Assembly (NCBI GenBank): GCA_004794785.1
Contig: SJOL01006428.1
Location: 676,223 to 740,222, forward strand
Source: Opisthorchis felineus
Lineage: Eukaryota > Platyhelminthes > Trematoda > Opisthorchiida > Opisthorchiidae
Direction: 5' to 3'
Length of the DNA: 64,000 bases
The translations under genes were made by a program, and so were the position numbers. How positions within the stretch are numbered: the first letter of the stretch is position 1; each line of letters opens with the position of its first letter. The notes under the pieces are model-generated. The model did no database searches. It was not told where the DNA came from and saw only the letters and a program-made list of their open reading frames with translations. This document shows, one piece after another, positions 52,040 to 62,939 of this stretch.

Positions 52040-54690
52040 AATGGAGATAAATTCATGGTGTTTTTCAGGCCATCTCGTATAAATTTCAAAGTTAAATGCA
52101 ACCGTTCCACGTAATTCTAATTTCCTGTTTCCAGCACCAAGCAACTGTTCCCGCTCTTCCTTTTAAAGACAACTGGAATTTGCTGGTATCTCAAATGTAG
52201 TGGCTCATTTTAAGAGCCGTAATATCTTAGCTACACACCTACAGTTATTTAGAACGTCGTGGTGTATTGTTACTCGAGCACCCTCTATTCTCTGAATGAC
52301 CGTGAACTTGTTCTGGTGCAGCATTTGGCGGATTACTGTAAGTCTGTGTTGAAGGAAAATAGGTGTGGAGGCTTGTACAAACATCATATTATCATTTCTA
52401 CTGTAACCATATTAGGCAGCTTATAGGAAAACCAAGCAGGTGTAACAGCATATAGTGTCGTAACCTGCAGCGCGATTACAGTTGTGCGGAAGAGCTTATC
52501 TGTCTGATTTACCAAATTTTACTTACTAAAAGAATGCTTCAAAACTTTTCACTGATGAATAGTTGGAACAGTTTTGTCGAAAAACCTCTGATCCTTGCAA
52601 TGCACGTTATAACTAAAAACTCGCGCCATTTTTAGTACGCCAAAACTTTTGACACAAACCCCCTTTCGAAATTCCTTTTCAAAGGAGGCTTGGTTTAATT
52701 CGTGTAAAATATACGCAGTGGTTAGCCGTTTTGCGTGGAACTACTGATATTCCTGAATAATGTTTTGTTTAAGAGCCGAAGACTACGAATTACTAGAAAC
52801 ATGGGTTTGTAAGGGCAACCTAGCATAAGGAGACACAATTCAGTAATTTGGGTTGATAGTTCGCTGGGACTGTCGAGCTAAGGGATGTAAATCGGGTGCA
52901 CTGTGAATCCGTTTGTTCAAGGCTCATGCAGTGTAGCTGCTTTCAGCTTTTCCCTCAATTATGCGATGTTCTGTGATTCACATAAAAGTAGGTTCTAGTT
53001 TTTTTTTGTGTGGTTAATCTGTTCCGCAAAGGCTGCGAGAAATGAACAAAAGATCGGAAATGAAGTGCACAAAAAGGCTCGTGTCGGTCCCAAATGGAAC
53101 GTTTCGGTAAACGAAGCCCATGGTGGATTATCGAGATGTTTTCATTAACCTTATTTGCAACAGCGTTTCAAGGAAAAATGTTTCGATATCTTAAATAGTG
53201 GCCCAGCTAAGACTTGGAGAAGAATTAACACAACACATACACACACCGCAGACACTGGTGTCATTTTACTTTAATATTTGAACCATGTGGGTTTAAAAAT
53301 ACGTGTTTAACTGAGTCATTGAAGGGCTCCCCAGTGTCCGACAATGGTTTGTTGGACCGTAGAATTAAGGGTAGAAAATTTGAAGAAACGCCCGTCCAGG
53401 TTAACAGGACTGAACAGGCAAAAGTGTCTTAAAATGAGATGCAGGCTACCCTCATTCGTTTTGTTTCCCCTAGTTGATGGTTTCCGTGGCCATGCGTGAA
53501 TGAAAAAATCAACGAACAGTAAATCTGCTGAAGCGGAATTGCGTTTACCAAAGATATAATTGTGTCTTCCATCGAGTGTATATGAATGGGCTCACGAAAC
53601 CAAGATGTGAAAACAACCACATAGTTCAGACTGAATCGCCAGACAACCGTTGGCTGAAATGTGTATAAACTGCAGCACACTGATTTCTGAAACGGAATAA
53701 CTTTTTTACTCACATACTCAACGGGCTTTTCTAAAGGGATATGATATACGCTAAAACTATTTTAACCAAGGGCGTAGAGTATAGGCAATGGGAGTATAAA
53801 TCGATATGTTTTGAAGACGTACTCATGTTCTTCCACCTGAATGGGTTTGTTTCACAACTTTTTCGGGTTCTAGCCATTCTTTCCCTTTAGCCTTTTACCA
53901 GATTCGATGAGTAAATTTGGATAATTTATGATCGGTCAGTGAGAAAATCAGTTGGAGATCGGTTCAAAATTTTAGAAAACTACTCATTTATTCAGCTGAA
54001 ATAAAAATAAAATAAAATGTTGAATAAAAAATACATGAACAAAAATAAGGTTATCATATTGTGTGAGTCCTTCTTGAGGGATTTTGGCACTCTAATGGTG
54101 TACTCAGTGGGAGGTCATGACAACAAACCAACCAGTATGAGATATTAGCGAGACTATGCAGAAGCCGACTGTCGGTGTGAGAACTGTGAATTTTTCAGAT
54201 CTTTCACTGAGGTGTTCCCAGCTCTGTTTCCATTGGATACAAGTAGTAGCACGAGATATTTTAGCGTCATAAGCAGACATGGGTTTCAATAACCATCCAG
54301 TTTTCCCCACTTTCTCATTGATTAGGCTGCAAACACACTACATGTTAATACTATCTGTGTGAATCTCACCTCTTTTGTACAACCCAAATTTTTGCACCGG
54401 TTTTCCAGAGTGATTTGCCCGAATGGGTTTTTATTTCCACAGGTGATTTCAGGTGACAAGGGATTCATTTCAAGTCGACAGGGGTTAAAATTCAAGTACT
54501 TCAATTTTGTGCACATCCTACGTGACATGGTGGCACCAAACAATGCTAACTTGGAAGCTTCTTGACCTTTGAAATCAGCATATTATTAACAGGTCTTTGA
54601 TGCATTCGTCCAGATAGTTGAACGCCTAATATCACCACACTGCCGTGGGCAGAAGGGCTAGGATATTCAGACAGAAGTGAACAAAATAAA
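52040..54690. other. No gene recognised
   Basis: AT-rich, with an A-rich stretch near 54000 (repeated AAATA words). No domain-like frame. Confidence 0.55.
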
Positions 54691-54701
54691 AGCCTCCTCA
54701 C

Positions 54702-54845
54702 ATGGTCAAGTCTTGAGTTCTGCTGTCTATCGTGTGCTGTTGGACGGATGAACTTCGCGTCATAGTCCTCATTGGACTGTGACTGAGTAGGGTACACCAG
54801 AAGAGCGAATGATGAGTTGCAGTCAACTACAACTTCGAAAGTTTT
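54702..54845 (-). CDS. Candidate internal exon of an unidentified gene
   Basis: A 144-bp minus-strand segment is bounded by a strong acceptor (CTTCTTCAATTCCGTTTCAG, AG at 54846-54847) and a moderate donor (CCAT then GTGAGG, GT at 54700-54701). It is exactly 48 codons, phase 0 at both ends. It encodes KTFEVVVDCNSSFALLVYPT, then QSQSNEDYDAKFIRPTAHDR and QQNSRLDH. It sits in one of the longer frames here (54546-54962). I do not recognise the domain. No neighbouring exon was found, so this may be a chance open frame or part of a longer gene with unrecognised exons. Confidence 0.3.
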
Positions 54846-55974
54846 CTGAAACGGAATTGAAGAAGGGTCCATATAAATGTTGTCGAGATGGTTAAATTGT
54901 AGGAAAATCCTGCTCAAAGATATCAAAGCAATTTGCTGGGAAAAAATCATCGAAACCTTCATCGCCCATGGGAAAATCCTCTAATTTTCTCATTCAAGTT
55001 TCTTCTCCCAGTTTTTTTACATCAGTGCTTTTGTGAAATGCCGAGTTGCTTTTCGGTGAGATCTAGCAGCTTTCGGCCGAAAAATCCTTTACTTCCATTT
55101 ATTGTGATTAAGGTATATTAAAAAGCAAGAGGGGCTCTTTAATTTTCTTATGGGGAGTGAAAACTCTCGTGGCGGACATTTCATTGGGGATTTTGTTCGG
55201 GCGACGGGGGTTTTCAGCTGAGTACGAACATTTTGCTGCGAATCGCAAGTAGTAAGGAATTTTTATGGATAATAGTTCTACTGTTCTGTCACACTTTGTG
55301 TTTATCTTAAACAACAAGTTAGGAATTATTGGCTTACAGTCTCAAGTCCAGGTGTGCCTTTCGTAAGAGGAGAAAAAGTTGACCGAAAATAAACGAGAAA
55401 TTACAAGTAATATTGCTGCGCAAGAGTTGAACCATGTCCCATCACTATTGGCTCAGCGTACCACGATTTAAGGCTCACGATGCTCGACGTGTGTGGGATT
55501 GTAAATTTTTGGCAACATTCGTGTACCATTGATATATTAATGGTTCTTATTCTCCATTCAACGACATCCACGTCGTTCAACGACAACTGCTCAAACGGAA
55601 GCGTCCATGACATATACCCCTTCAATTTTCAATCATCTAGCTCTCTCCGTGTTGTTTTGCGGGGACTAGCCCATGTAATGGTGAGGTCTCGAGAGGGTTT
55701 AATACACGAGATTTTATTATAGGGGAGAAAAGTACAGAGTGCACCTGTGTTTTCCATCCCTGATATCTTTATAATCAGGTTTGATTTTGGCGGAACTCCT
55801 CCGAAAGCATTTCACTCCTAAGGGACGAGATTCACAAGTCGTAACATGATTCTCCAGATCAAACAAGAGCTGATAAGGAATTGCGATGCCAATCGATCAA
55901 TCAGAATCAACCTATCAGCCGTAAAACGTGTGCCTTAAGAGCAATGGTTTCAGCTTCTACAGTTTCGATCATCG

Positions 55975-56290
55975 GAAAGTGGGAGAATGTGGGACATACA
56001 GCCAAGCCTTGGAAGCGATGGCATGTATGGTTAGTTTAGGAACTGGATAGCAGCGCATTGAAAGCGATAGCTTTCACTGTTCCGATGTTCCCACAAGACC
56101 CGACCAATGTTTCTGAGACATCGATGGTCAAACACTAACATCTTTCGTATTTCGTCTGTGAGTAGAGGCCAGGTCTTTGATCCATAAAGCATTGTGGATC
56201 GCGCCACCACAGTGTAAACTCTGCCCTTGACAGACTAACTTCACATCGGTGTAGGAAGTTGGCAAAAGCTGCTCTGGGTTTGCACAAGCT
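55975..56290 (-). pseudogene. Decayed LINE C-terminal fragment (LINE copy B)
   Basis: The minus strand matches the C-terminal part of RTE-like LINE polyproteins. It reads PRAAFANFLHRCEVSLS, then after a one-base frameshift near 56230 continues KGRVYTVVARSTMLYGSKTW, PLLTDEIRKMLVFDHRC and LRNIGRVLWEHRNSES. These correspond to the family patterns AAFANLRHLWRR, KGRVYxxxVRxxLLYGxETW, VFDHRCLRxIARxxW and HRLRWLGHVLRMP; the last is represented by an eroded stretch at 55975-56020. The reverse transcriptase core upstream is absent or unrecognisable. It belongs to a 5'-truncated, inactive copy. The match is extended and motif-rich, so the assignment is strong. Confidence 0.85.
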
Positions 56291-56942
56291 TGAATGCTAC
56301 GCACATTAGGTTGTTCAGGTCGATGATGAGGTGGCGTCCTTTCCGCCGGTGCATGGAAATCAACGGCAGCTTAGTTATGAACCTCAGCCGCCTTCTTTTC
56401 TCTTGGCATGTGCCGAGGTCCTTCCGCTCAAAAAGGAGGGTTAAAAAGGAGACATTAGGTTTTATCCCGCACCGACGCGCAAAAACGTCGTCAAAAGAAG
56501 ATTAATCAACTGCTGTCGAAGAAATACGACTGGTAATCTTACATAAAAGTTATCTTTTATCGGTCTAAAGCCGAGTTGAACCGTTCTCTTTTAGATAAAC
56601 GGACGTATCCTCGCCTCTAAACTAAGCACCTGGCGTTAAGCACGCGTTTGCTATCACCAGCACAAGATTTTGTCTCCGACAGCAGCACATTGCTCTATTG
56701 ACACAACTAAGCAGTGGTCAACACCCTCTTATCGACTATTTTATCGTGCATTACACCAGTGGTGCGAGATGGCGACTATGGAAAAAACTAGCAACTCGTC
56801 CAGTCGAAACTTAATATCTAACTTATTATCTAGTTTATCTGTGCCAAGTGCATTAGGGTGTGCACAAAAAACCACATAAACCGTCTGAATGATCCGAAAA
56901 TCCGGTTGGTGATAAAGGATCCACTGATATCCGCAGCTCGTT

Positions 56943-57210
56943 GACAAAATCGTGGCAAAACTTGACCCATCAGATGATGACGACGTTAATTTGCCTGATG
57001 TGATAAGCGAGTCCTTGACACCTTGACCGGTGTGACGAAAACAACAAGTACACAAAAAAGGGGCACAGCAAAAAAACGATGCGTTGTCGAATTTCTATGC
57101 ATAAGAGGTTAAAGATGAACGAATTGACCTAACTCGGCAACTTAACTACATCGAGGACGAGTTACGGAGAAAGCGAAATGAGCAGATCGTATAATGCAAT
57201 ACTTGAAGAC
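56943..57210 (+). pseudogene. Decayed coding relic with in-frame stops, unidentified
   Basis: A single plus-strand frame reads as plausible protein interrupted by stops. It begins DKIVAKLDPSDDDDVNLPDV, then ISESLTP, a stop, PV, a stop, RKQQVHKKGAQQKNDALSNF, then a stop after YA, then EVKDERIDLTRQLNYIEDEL and RRKRNEQIV. The last part is charged and looks like a coiled coil. Every stop is one C-to-T step from Arg (CGA) or Gln (CAA), as expected from 5-methyl-C or ordinary decay. After the last block a +1 frame continues MQYLKTA. I do not recognise the protein. It could be the ORF of a transposable element or a processed gene copy. The LINE relic next to it is on the other strand. Confidence 0.4.
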
Positions 57211-57219
57211 AGCATAAAT

Positions 57220-60200
57220 AATTTTACGGCTGTCTGAAAGCTGTCCACAAGCAGCGTATTAAAAGGACCCAAACTCTTGCGTGCTGACATGGGACTGAAG
57301 CAGACTCTACCTGCGGAAATATTGGGGCAGGTACCTTAAAAACTGTCCAACCGGTCAGCAATCGTTGACTACAGCGGATAGACAACCTAGGGGAGATGAA
57401 ATTTTCCCTGGACAGTCCTCAGACAGTCAAACAGGTGCGGCAGAACAGCATGCAATTGCGGAATGACAAGGTAGTCGCAGAAGACATGCTTGCAGCAGAT
57501 GCTCAAGTATAACTGTCCCACCATGGACAGTGCGCTTTCTCTACTGATAGACGTGATTCGGCAAGAAGGAGAATTTACACCAGGATTCAAGAATCCTCTA
57601 ATCCTGTCATCCTACAAAATGAAAGGAAACGAGACTTCATCTGGACACTGCAGCGGCGTCATCAGCATGCTGAGTGGGAGGACTTCTGGTAGGAGTGCTA
57701 TACACCTACACGGCTGAAGGGGTCGAAGCACACATCCATGGAAAACAGTGAATATTCTATGTAGTTCCCTCATATTGTCCCAAGAGTTACACTTATTCCG
57801 CTGAAGGCGTACTAAAAAAGAATTATGCAGAAACATTTTGGAGAACAACAGGAATATAACGTTTATAATTTTTCATAGGTTTATAGGTTTAATCTCAATT
57901 GCAGGTAAAATATTCTAATGGATGCTTAAGATACATATCTTGGTTCCACGTTTACACTGTTGGAAACTATTCAGTTGCCTGGTTCATGGGCTCTGTAACA
58001 CAACAGTCCTTTCCGAGTTTTGTGAACTCTAGCTGAGTTATAGCCCATTGAGTGAGTTGTCATGGTAGCAATCTCAATCTTAGTGTTTTCATTTTGGCGT
58101 TAAGCGCTCGGTCAATTTATTCTGAATTTCGTCCCCACTAGAAGATTGCTTAGATGGTGTCTGCGTCATAGAGATAACGTTTTTTGCACGGGAAGGTCTT
58201 CGTTCATAGTGATTGACTTGATTCATCGATTTTCCCTATGGACGACCAACATCTCAGTTTTTTACATCCCTGATGCAATAAACTACATGTAGGGCTCAGA
58301 ATGTTGAAGAAAAACCGGTTTCTGTTTGCTTGATTCTATCAGGTAGACCCCGAATTATAATGACTACTGTTTTATCTGGAGAAGGAACTGAGCATGTTTT
58401 ACAGTGAACCAAACAGTTGCAAGCTAGGAAGATGTTAATCTCAGACAGATGAATGTTCCGTTCATGATTTGCCTCAATCAAAGGTCAGTACATTGGATGC
58501 TTCCGGTTCATTTGAGGCAGAATCGAAAGGTTCACATTTATCGCTCCGAAACCGGATAAAATTAAATTGAGTTTTTGATACGTTTTCGGTAGTGTGTTCT
58601 TCGGTAGCCAACTCCAGGGAAAAGAACGTAATCTAGAATGAATTGGAATAAATACGTCGTCTTTGAAATGAACAAAATAAAATTTTTGAGGAAAATTCAC
58701 AGTTTTGGCAGCAAATTTAGCAAATAGACGATAGCTTGATGGAGCAGATTATTCATTGCATTTCAGTCTAGACTTATAGGTCTACATAAAGTTCGGGTGT
58801 GTTAACAGCTAAGGCCATAATGCGAAGTTGCCTAGTGTTGATTCTAATAGCAGTCCACTCAACGGCAAGAGGCGTTTAAGGCATGTACTGAATGGGGAAC
58901 TAAATGACAGGGAGGCGTGGATTAATTGCGGGCGAGCACTCTACATTTGCAGCCTAACTGAGGAATTGGAACAACGAATTGACTATAGTGACATTTCAGT
59001 TTGGTGTCAGTTAATTCTCGATATTCCACTTTTTTACCAAAACAAATTACCTGTCTTTCTAGGTTACTTTATCCTGGCGCACATGCGTGCAATTCCTTGT
59101 CAGCGTCTACTTAGGGATTCAACGCTGGCTACAAGAATAACTTGCGAAATTTCTCCAAGGATGATCAAACCCACAGGTTTCCAGGTGTGATTATACCGGT
59201 TAGTAGTAAACTGTCTGAACAGGCGTGGCTGGTCAAAAATTTGATTAACTCGCACTTAGAATATAAATCTAATCATTCTTCGACCACATACTTCGCACTA
59301 TGTGGTTATGTGTTGACTGGCTCTCCGACGGACGCTAAAGTGGCAATACATCCGATCTAGGGGCTAGGTAATTATGTTGCTGATGCCGAATGATAATCTT
59401 TGAGCACTTACCGGGAGGTTGACGTCTTGAATCACTCCGGAGAACAAAACAGCTGTTGAATGCCACTTGGTTTCCCAGCAAAGATTCAGTGTACTCTGTT
59501 GATGAACTCTTGGTTAAAATTTCGGAATCTGTTCATAATACTATTCAGATTAGCTGTGCAAAATTGCTAGAATCTTGTTAGTCTGTTGCGGAAATCTAAA
59601 CACCTGGCTTAAGCTAAGTTATATTTGTGAAACATGGTGAAAAATCTCATGAGACCTTGGTCCTGCTGTTGATATCTGCATCGCGGATATGGTTAACGAA
59701 TATGAACCCGATACATAAACTGCGAATAGAAATTTGCCCTCGAATCTCTTCAGGCAATTATGTAATCAACGGGCAGTAAGCTGGCGAAAATTTGCTCATA
59801 TTGAATATGGGGTGATGTGGACAATTCAACGTGTGCATCTTAGGCTCGAGGGATATTCCTACCCCGGGCTTCGTGCGGTCTTGTTGCATATCCATTAGGT
59901 TTACCTGTTCAACAGTTTCAACGAGTTTGTAAGATATGCTTGCATATTTCTTGCATCGTTTTCTCCCTTGGAGCTGGCGAACTTGGTTTCATTAGAGTGA
60001 ATCTCAGGTATGTTCGACAAATTCACTTATACTCACAAAACTTCGGTTTTAATAAGGGACTTAACTGAATCCATTTGAATCTCTCCTTCATGATCGTCCG
60101 CTTCAACTAAACGTGCTTCACCAGGCCGCCTCGTGTTACATTTCGCATGATATTTGATGTGTTGCAGTACATTGTTCAAAAGTAAGATGCTACTTATAAG
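57220..60200. other. No gene recognised
   Basis: The longest frame (58828-59190, 120 codons, plus strand) has no domain I recognise and no clear splice context. Confidence 0.5.
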
Positions 60201-60258
60201 GTCATTGAAAACACTTCGACAGCGGACCACCGGTTCCACGCTTATTGAGGCTTCTCAG

Positions 60259-60384
60259 GTAGGCGCAAATTCCGAGTTCCCATCCACCTTATATTCTACT
60301 TGGACCCAAATTAGACAGAATTCGACGAATGTTGTCATCTGCACACGAACTTGCTTTTGACAGGAAGCCCAGCTGAATCCGAAA
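60259..60384 (+). repeat. Foldback element, left arm
   Basis: This arm is the imperfect reverse complement of 60425-60550. The best block is a 26-bp perfect match at about 60301-60326, containing TGGACCCAAATTAGACAG, paired with about 60484-60509. Similarity continues more loosely through ACGAA and CTGAATCC inward, and through CGGTT and TTG outward to about 60230. The centre is near 60405. Confidence 0.85.
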
Positions 60385-60424
60385 GCGCCTTCAGTTGAAA
60401 GAGATGATCAGAAACAAGAGATCC

Positions 60425-60550
60425 AGCTGGATTCAGTTGACTGTCCTATCGAAACCTTATTCGTATGCAAATGGGAGTATTTGTCGAATTCTGTCTAATT
60501 TGGGTCCACGTATTACATAAGGTTGATGAAAACTTGGGAAGTGCACCTAC
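60425..60550 (-). repeat. Foldback element, right arm
   Basis: Inverted partner of 60259-60384; about 40 bp separate the arms. Weaker reverse-complement similarity continues rightwards to about 60590. No ORF is confidently associated; a minus-strand frame at 60033-60239 (ending QMDSVKSLIKTEVL) abuts the left side. Confidence 0.85.
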
Positions 60551-60619
60551 ACAAAGACCCCAAGAAGGGCGAAACCGATTGTGGTGTATTAGCTTGTGGG
60601 TGTCCACACGATGTTCAGA

Positions 60620-62245
60620 CTAGACAAAGTGGGTTAGGATGCCCATATGAAGCTGTATTTCCCATTTGTCGTTAAACAAGTGTTTGAAAGGCTTGTGTAC
60701 TAGCCTGAACAAATGCTTGTTAACGTGCTTTCCCCACAGGAACACTGAACTTCGGCAACCTAGAGTCCATGAGTCAAACAACAATAGGCGTTGAAGTGAA
60801 GTTGGCGCAGATTTCTATGGTTGTATTTCGACTGAGGTAGTCGCTTCAGGAGTATTATCGCCTTTAAAATTCAGGAATGATTAAACCACACCTATCTCTG
60901 GTGGCTGTGATGGGTTGTGCCTATCTCATTCGTTTGATGATGGTGACTTTCCTGAGTTAGACTGATAAAGCGTACTAAACAGCTGAATGAAAAGCTAAAT
61001 GATGTGCTGGTTGTGACGTTTTTGCTCTATCTTTTAACAAAAGAACTGCATCCATCCTTGGTTTTAGCAGAACAGTGCAACCCATTTGGACATACTGAGT
61101 GATATGTGTGATATTGTGAAAAGTTCGTTTGCACAGATCGGTCTTCTCTGGTAGTAAACAGAATGTTCTAGAAAAGCGAAAACCTCTAAGTATGTCCTTT
61201 TAGCGGGGACATTATATTTTTGAATGCCGAGTTAAATCTGCTGTTCACTTAGGTTACATGGTTCACATGCATGGCAAATATGGACTGTTTTTATCACAGG
61301 GCTCCTTTTTTATTGTTAGGCTACACGTGCTCACGGCTCTCATGGAACATGGAACCCATTAGTCAAAGAAAGACTGTGATTTGAAAGGATCTGGGGGAGC
61401 TTTCCCTGTTCTTCTAGTTTTGTCTCACTCAACTATTGTCCACCGTTTGAGATCCTCCTTTTTCAATTAAGTTCTGATTTCCCATTTTCCAAGCATGTGT
61501 TGTTGAGTGATATTCTTTCTTCAACGAAGTGCCATTGTGTTTGATCGAAGGTCTTAGGTTTGGTTCGTTTCCGGATTTTAGTTAATACACCGGTGGTCAC
61601 CGCCAACCGTGGTGTGATACAAGTTTACGATTTTTTGGGGCGCCTTTGCTAAGCCGTGCGTACTCGTGTAAGCAGTATTGCTGCTCCCCTAAATATGGAA
61701 ACACTGTTTGCCTGGACGAAATAAATCAGTCTTCAGACATGCCGACTTTAATTCTAGAGCACCTCATAATCTGATTACTTATGACATGAGTGCTTGCTGC
61801 TCTCCATCTCTATCTTCTGACAAGGTCAACCCTGAAAAACATATTCCAGTCAAGATTACCACAGCGTACAAGTTCCGCTACCGTTGCTTCAGTAGGAGTT
61901 ACATATATACGCGTATACGTATATGGTTGATTGGAAATAGTTTTTTAATTGGCCTGTCGCACGGAACTACGTCGATTGGCAGCCGCGCATAATGGTTAGT
62001 TTGAGTAAGGTGGACCGTGTATACGGTGTCATCATCATCACCATCGTTGACAGCAACACCAGATGAGAACACTGGTGTTTGACTGCCGCACAGCCAGGTC
62101 AATTCATCTAGATAAAACCTCATAGTCGAAAGAAGAAAGAAATAGGGAAGAGACGGGACCTATGAATAGCCTAACACAAGCCTCCTAGGTTCCCAAAACT
62201 CCAGCACTCAGTCAGACAATCTGGATGAAAACTAACAGCGCAAAC
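60620..62245. other. No gene recognised
   Basis: Only short frames and the alternating purine/pyrimidine tract at 61900. Confidence 0.5.
61900..61925. repeat. 26-nt strictly alternating purine/pyrimidine tract
   Basis: TACATATATACGCGTATACG and TATATG form an unbroken alternation with embedded CGCG, a sequence type able to adopt Z-DNA or cruciform structure under supercoiling. Confidence 0.85.
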
Positions 62246-62251
62246 TTCACT

Positions 62252-62933
62252 TACATCGGTTAGCCGACATACCGTTCAGTGTCTCCAGCCAAGCACAGGG
62301 ACGGTCACGTGGACTCCATCCTGGAAGGCGAACAGTACCAACAGCACCAAAACGTCTCTTAACATCCTTCATTCCCTTGTGTCATGTCGAATTTTGTCCA
62401 CCTTTATGTATGCACCACTCTGAAGTAAACACGAAAAACAGCACTCTTCTCAGAAGGTGGTAACTCAACATACCCAATTCACGGCTCAGCAAATTTAGCT
62501 TGTAATGCTGAATCTTTTCCTTGACGGAGGTACCTTCAGATTCATCAAAACCCCGTCTTCTGTTCACCTGATTCCAACTTGCCGGTTGCAGCGGATTCCA
62601 GCTACACTTCTGCGAAATCGGTCGTCAAATATCTGAAGGTGGTTTCAGACCCTCAGATCTAGATGTCGCAGCCATAGAACAATACAGCCGTTCTGTAGTC
62701 CGATACACGCTTCCTTTGCGACCCAATGATGTGCCCTTTGGACGCCACAAATAGCATAAAATGGTAAACACAATTCTTACTCTTGAGATTGGCGCTTTCC
62801 CTTCTCCTGTCACCCTGCCGTCAAGGCTAATGTAACCCCCAAGATGCTTGTTGTGTTCTACGTCCTCCACCACCTCTGTGAATTCCAAAAGGCAGGGTGT
62901 ATACGGTGTAAATTCAAAGTAATAGAAGCACAA
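62252..62933 (-). pseudogene. Decayed LINE C-terminal fragment (LINE copy C)
   Basis: The minus strand carries a longer, more eroded copy of the LINE C-terminal region. In order, across at least two frameshifts and a stop, it encodes VEDVEHNKHLGGYISLDG (usual VExFxYLGSxIS), ISRVRIVFTILCYLWR (usual ISKARxAFxNLRHLWR), TAVLFYGCD, IFDDRFRRSVAGI (usual VFDxRCLRSIAxx), HYKLNLLSRELGMLSYHL (usual HHRLRWLGHVLRMPxHRL), then MKDVKRRFGAVGTVRLPGW and SPRDRPCAWLETLNGM (usual LPGWGPRDxxxxWLETL). The 3' end is near 62252. The N-terminal half and catalytic core are missing. It is inactive; all three LINE relics in this window lie on the minus strand. Confidence 0.85.
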
Positions 62934-62939
62934 GGTGAA

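Noticed and set aside
58828..59190. 120-codon plus-strand ORF
   Set aside because: No recognisable family or exon boundaries; length not significant.
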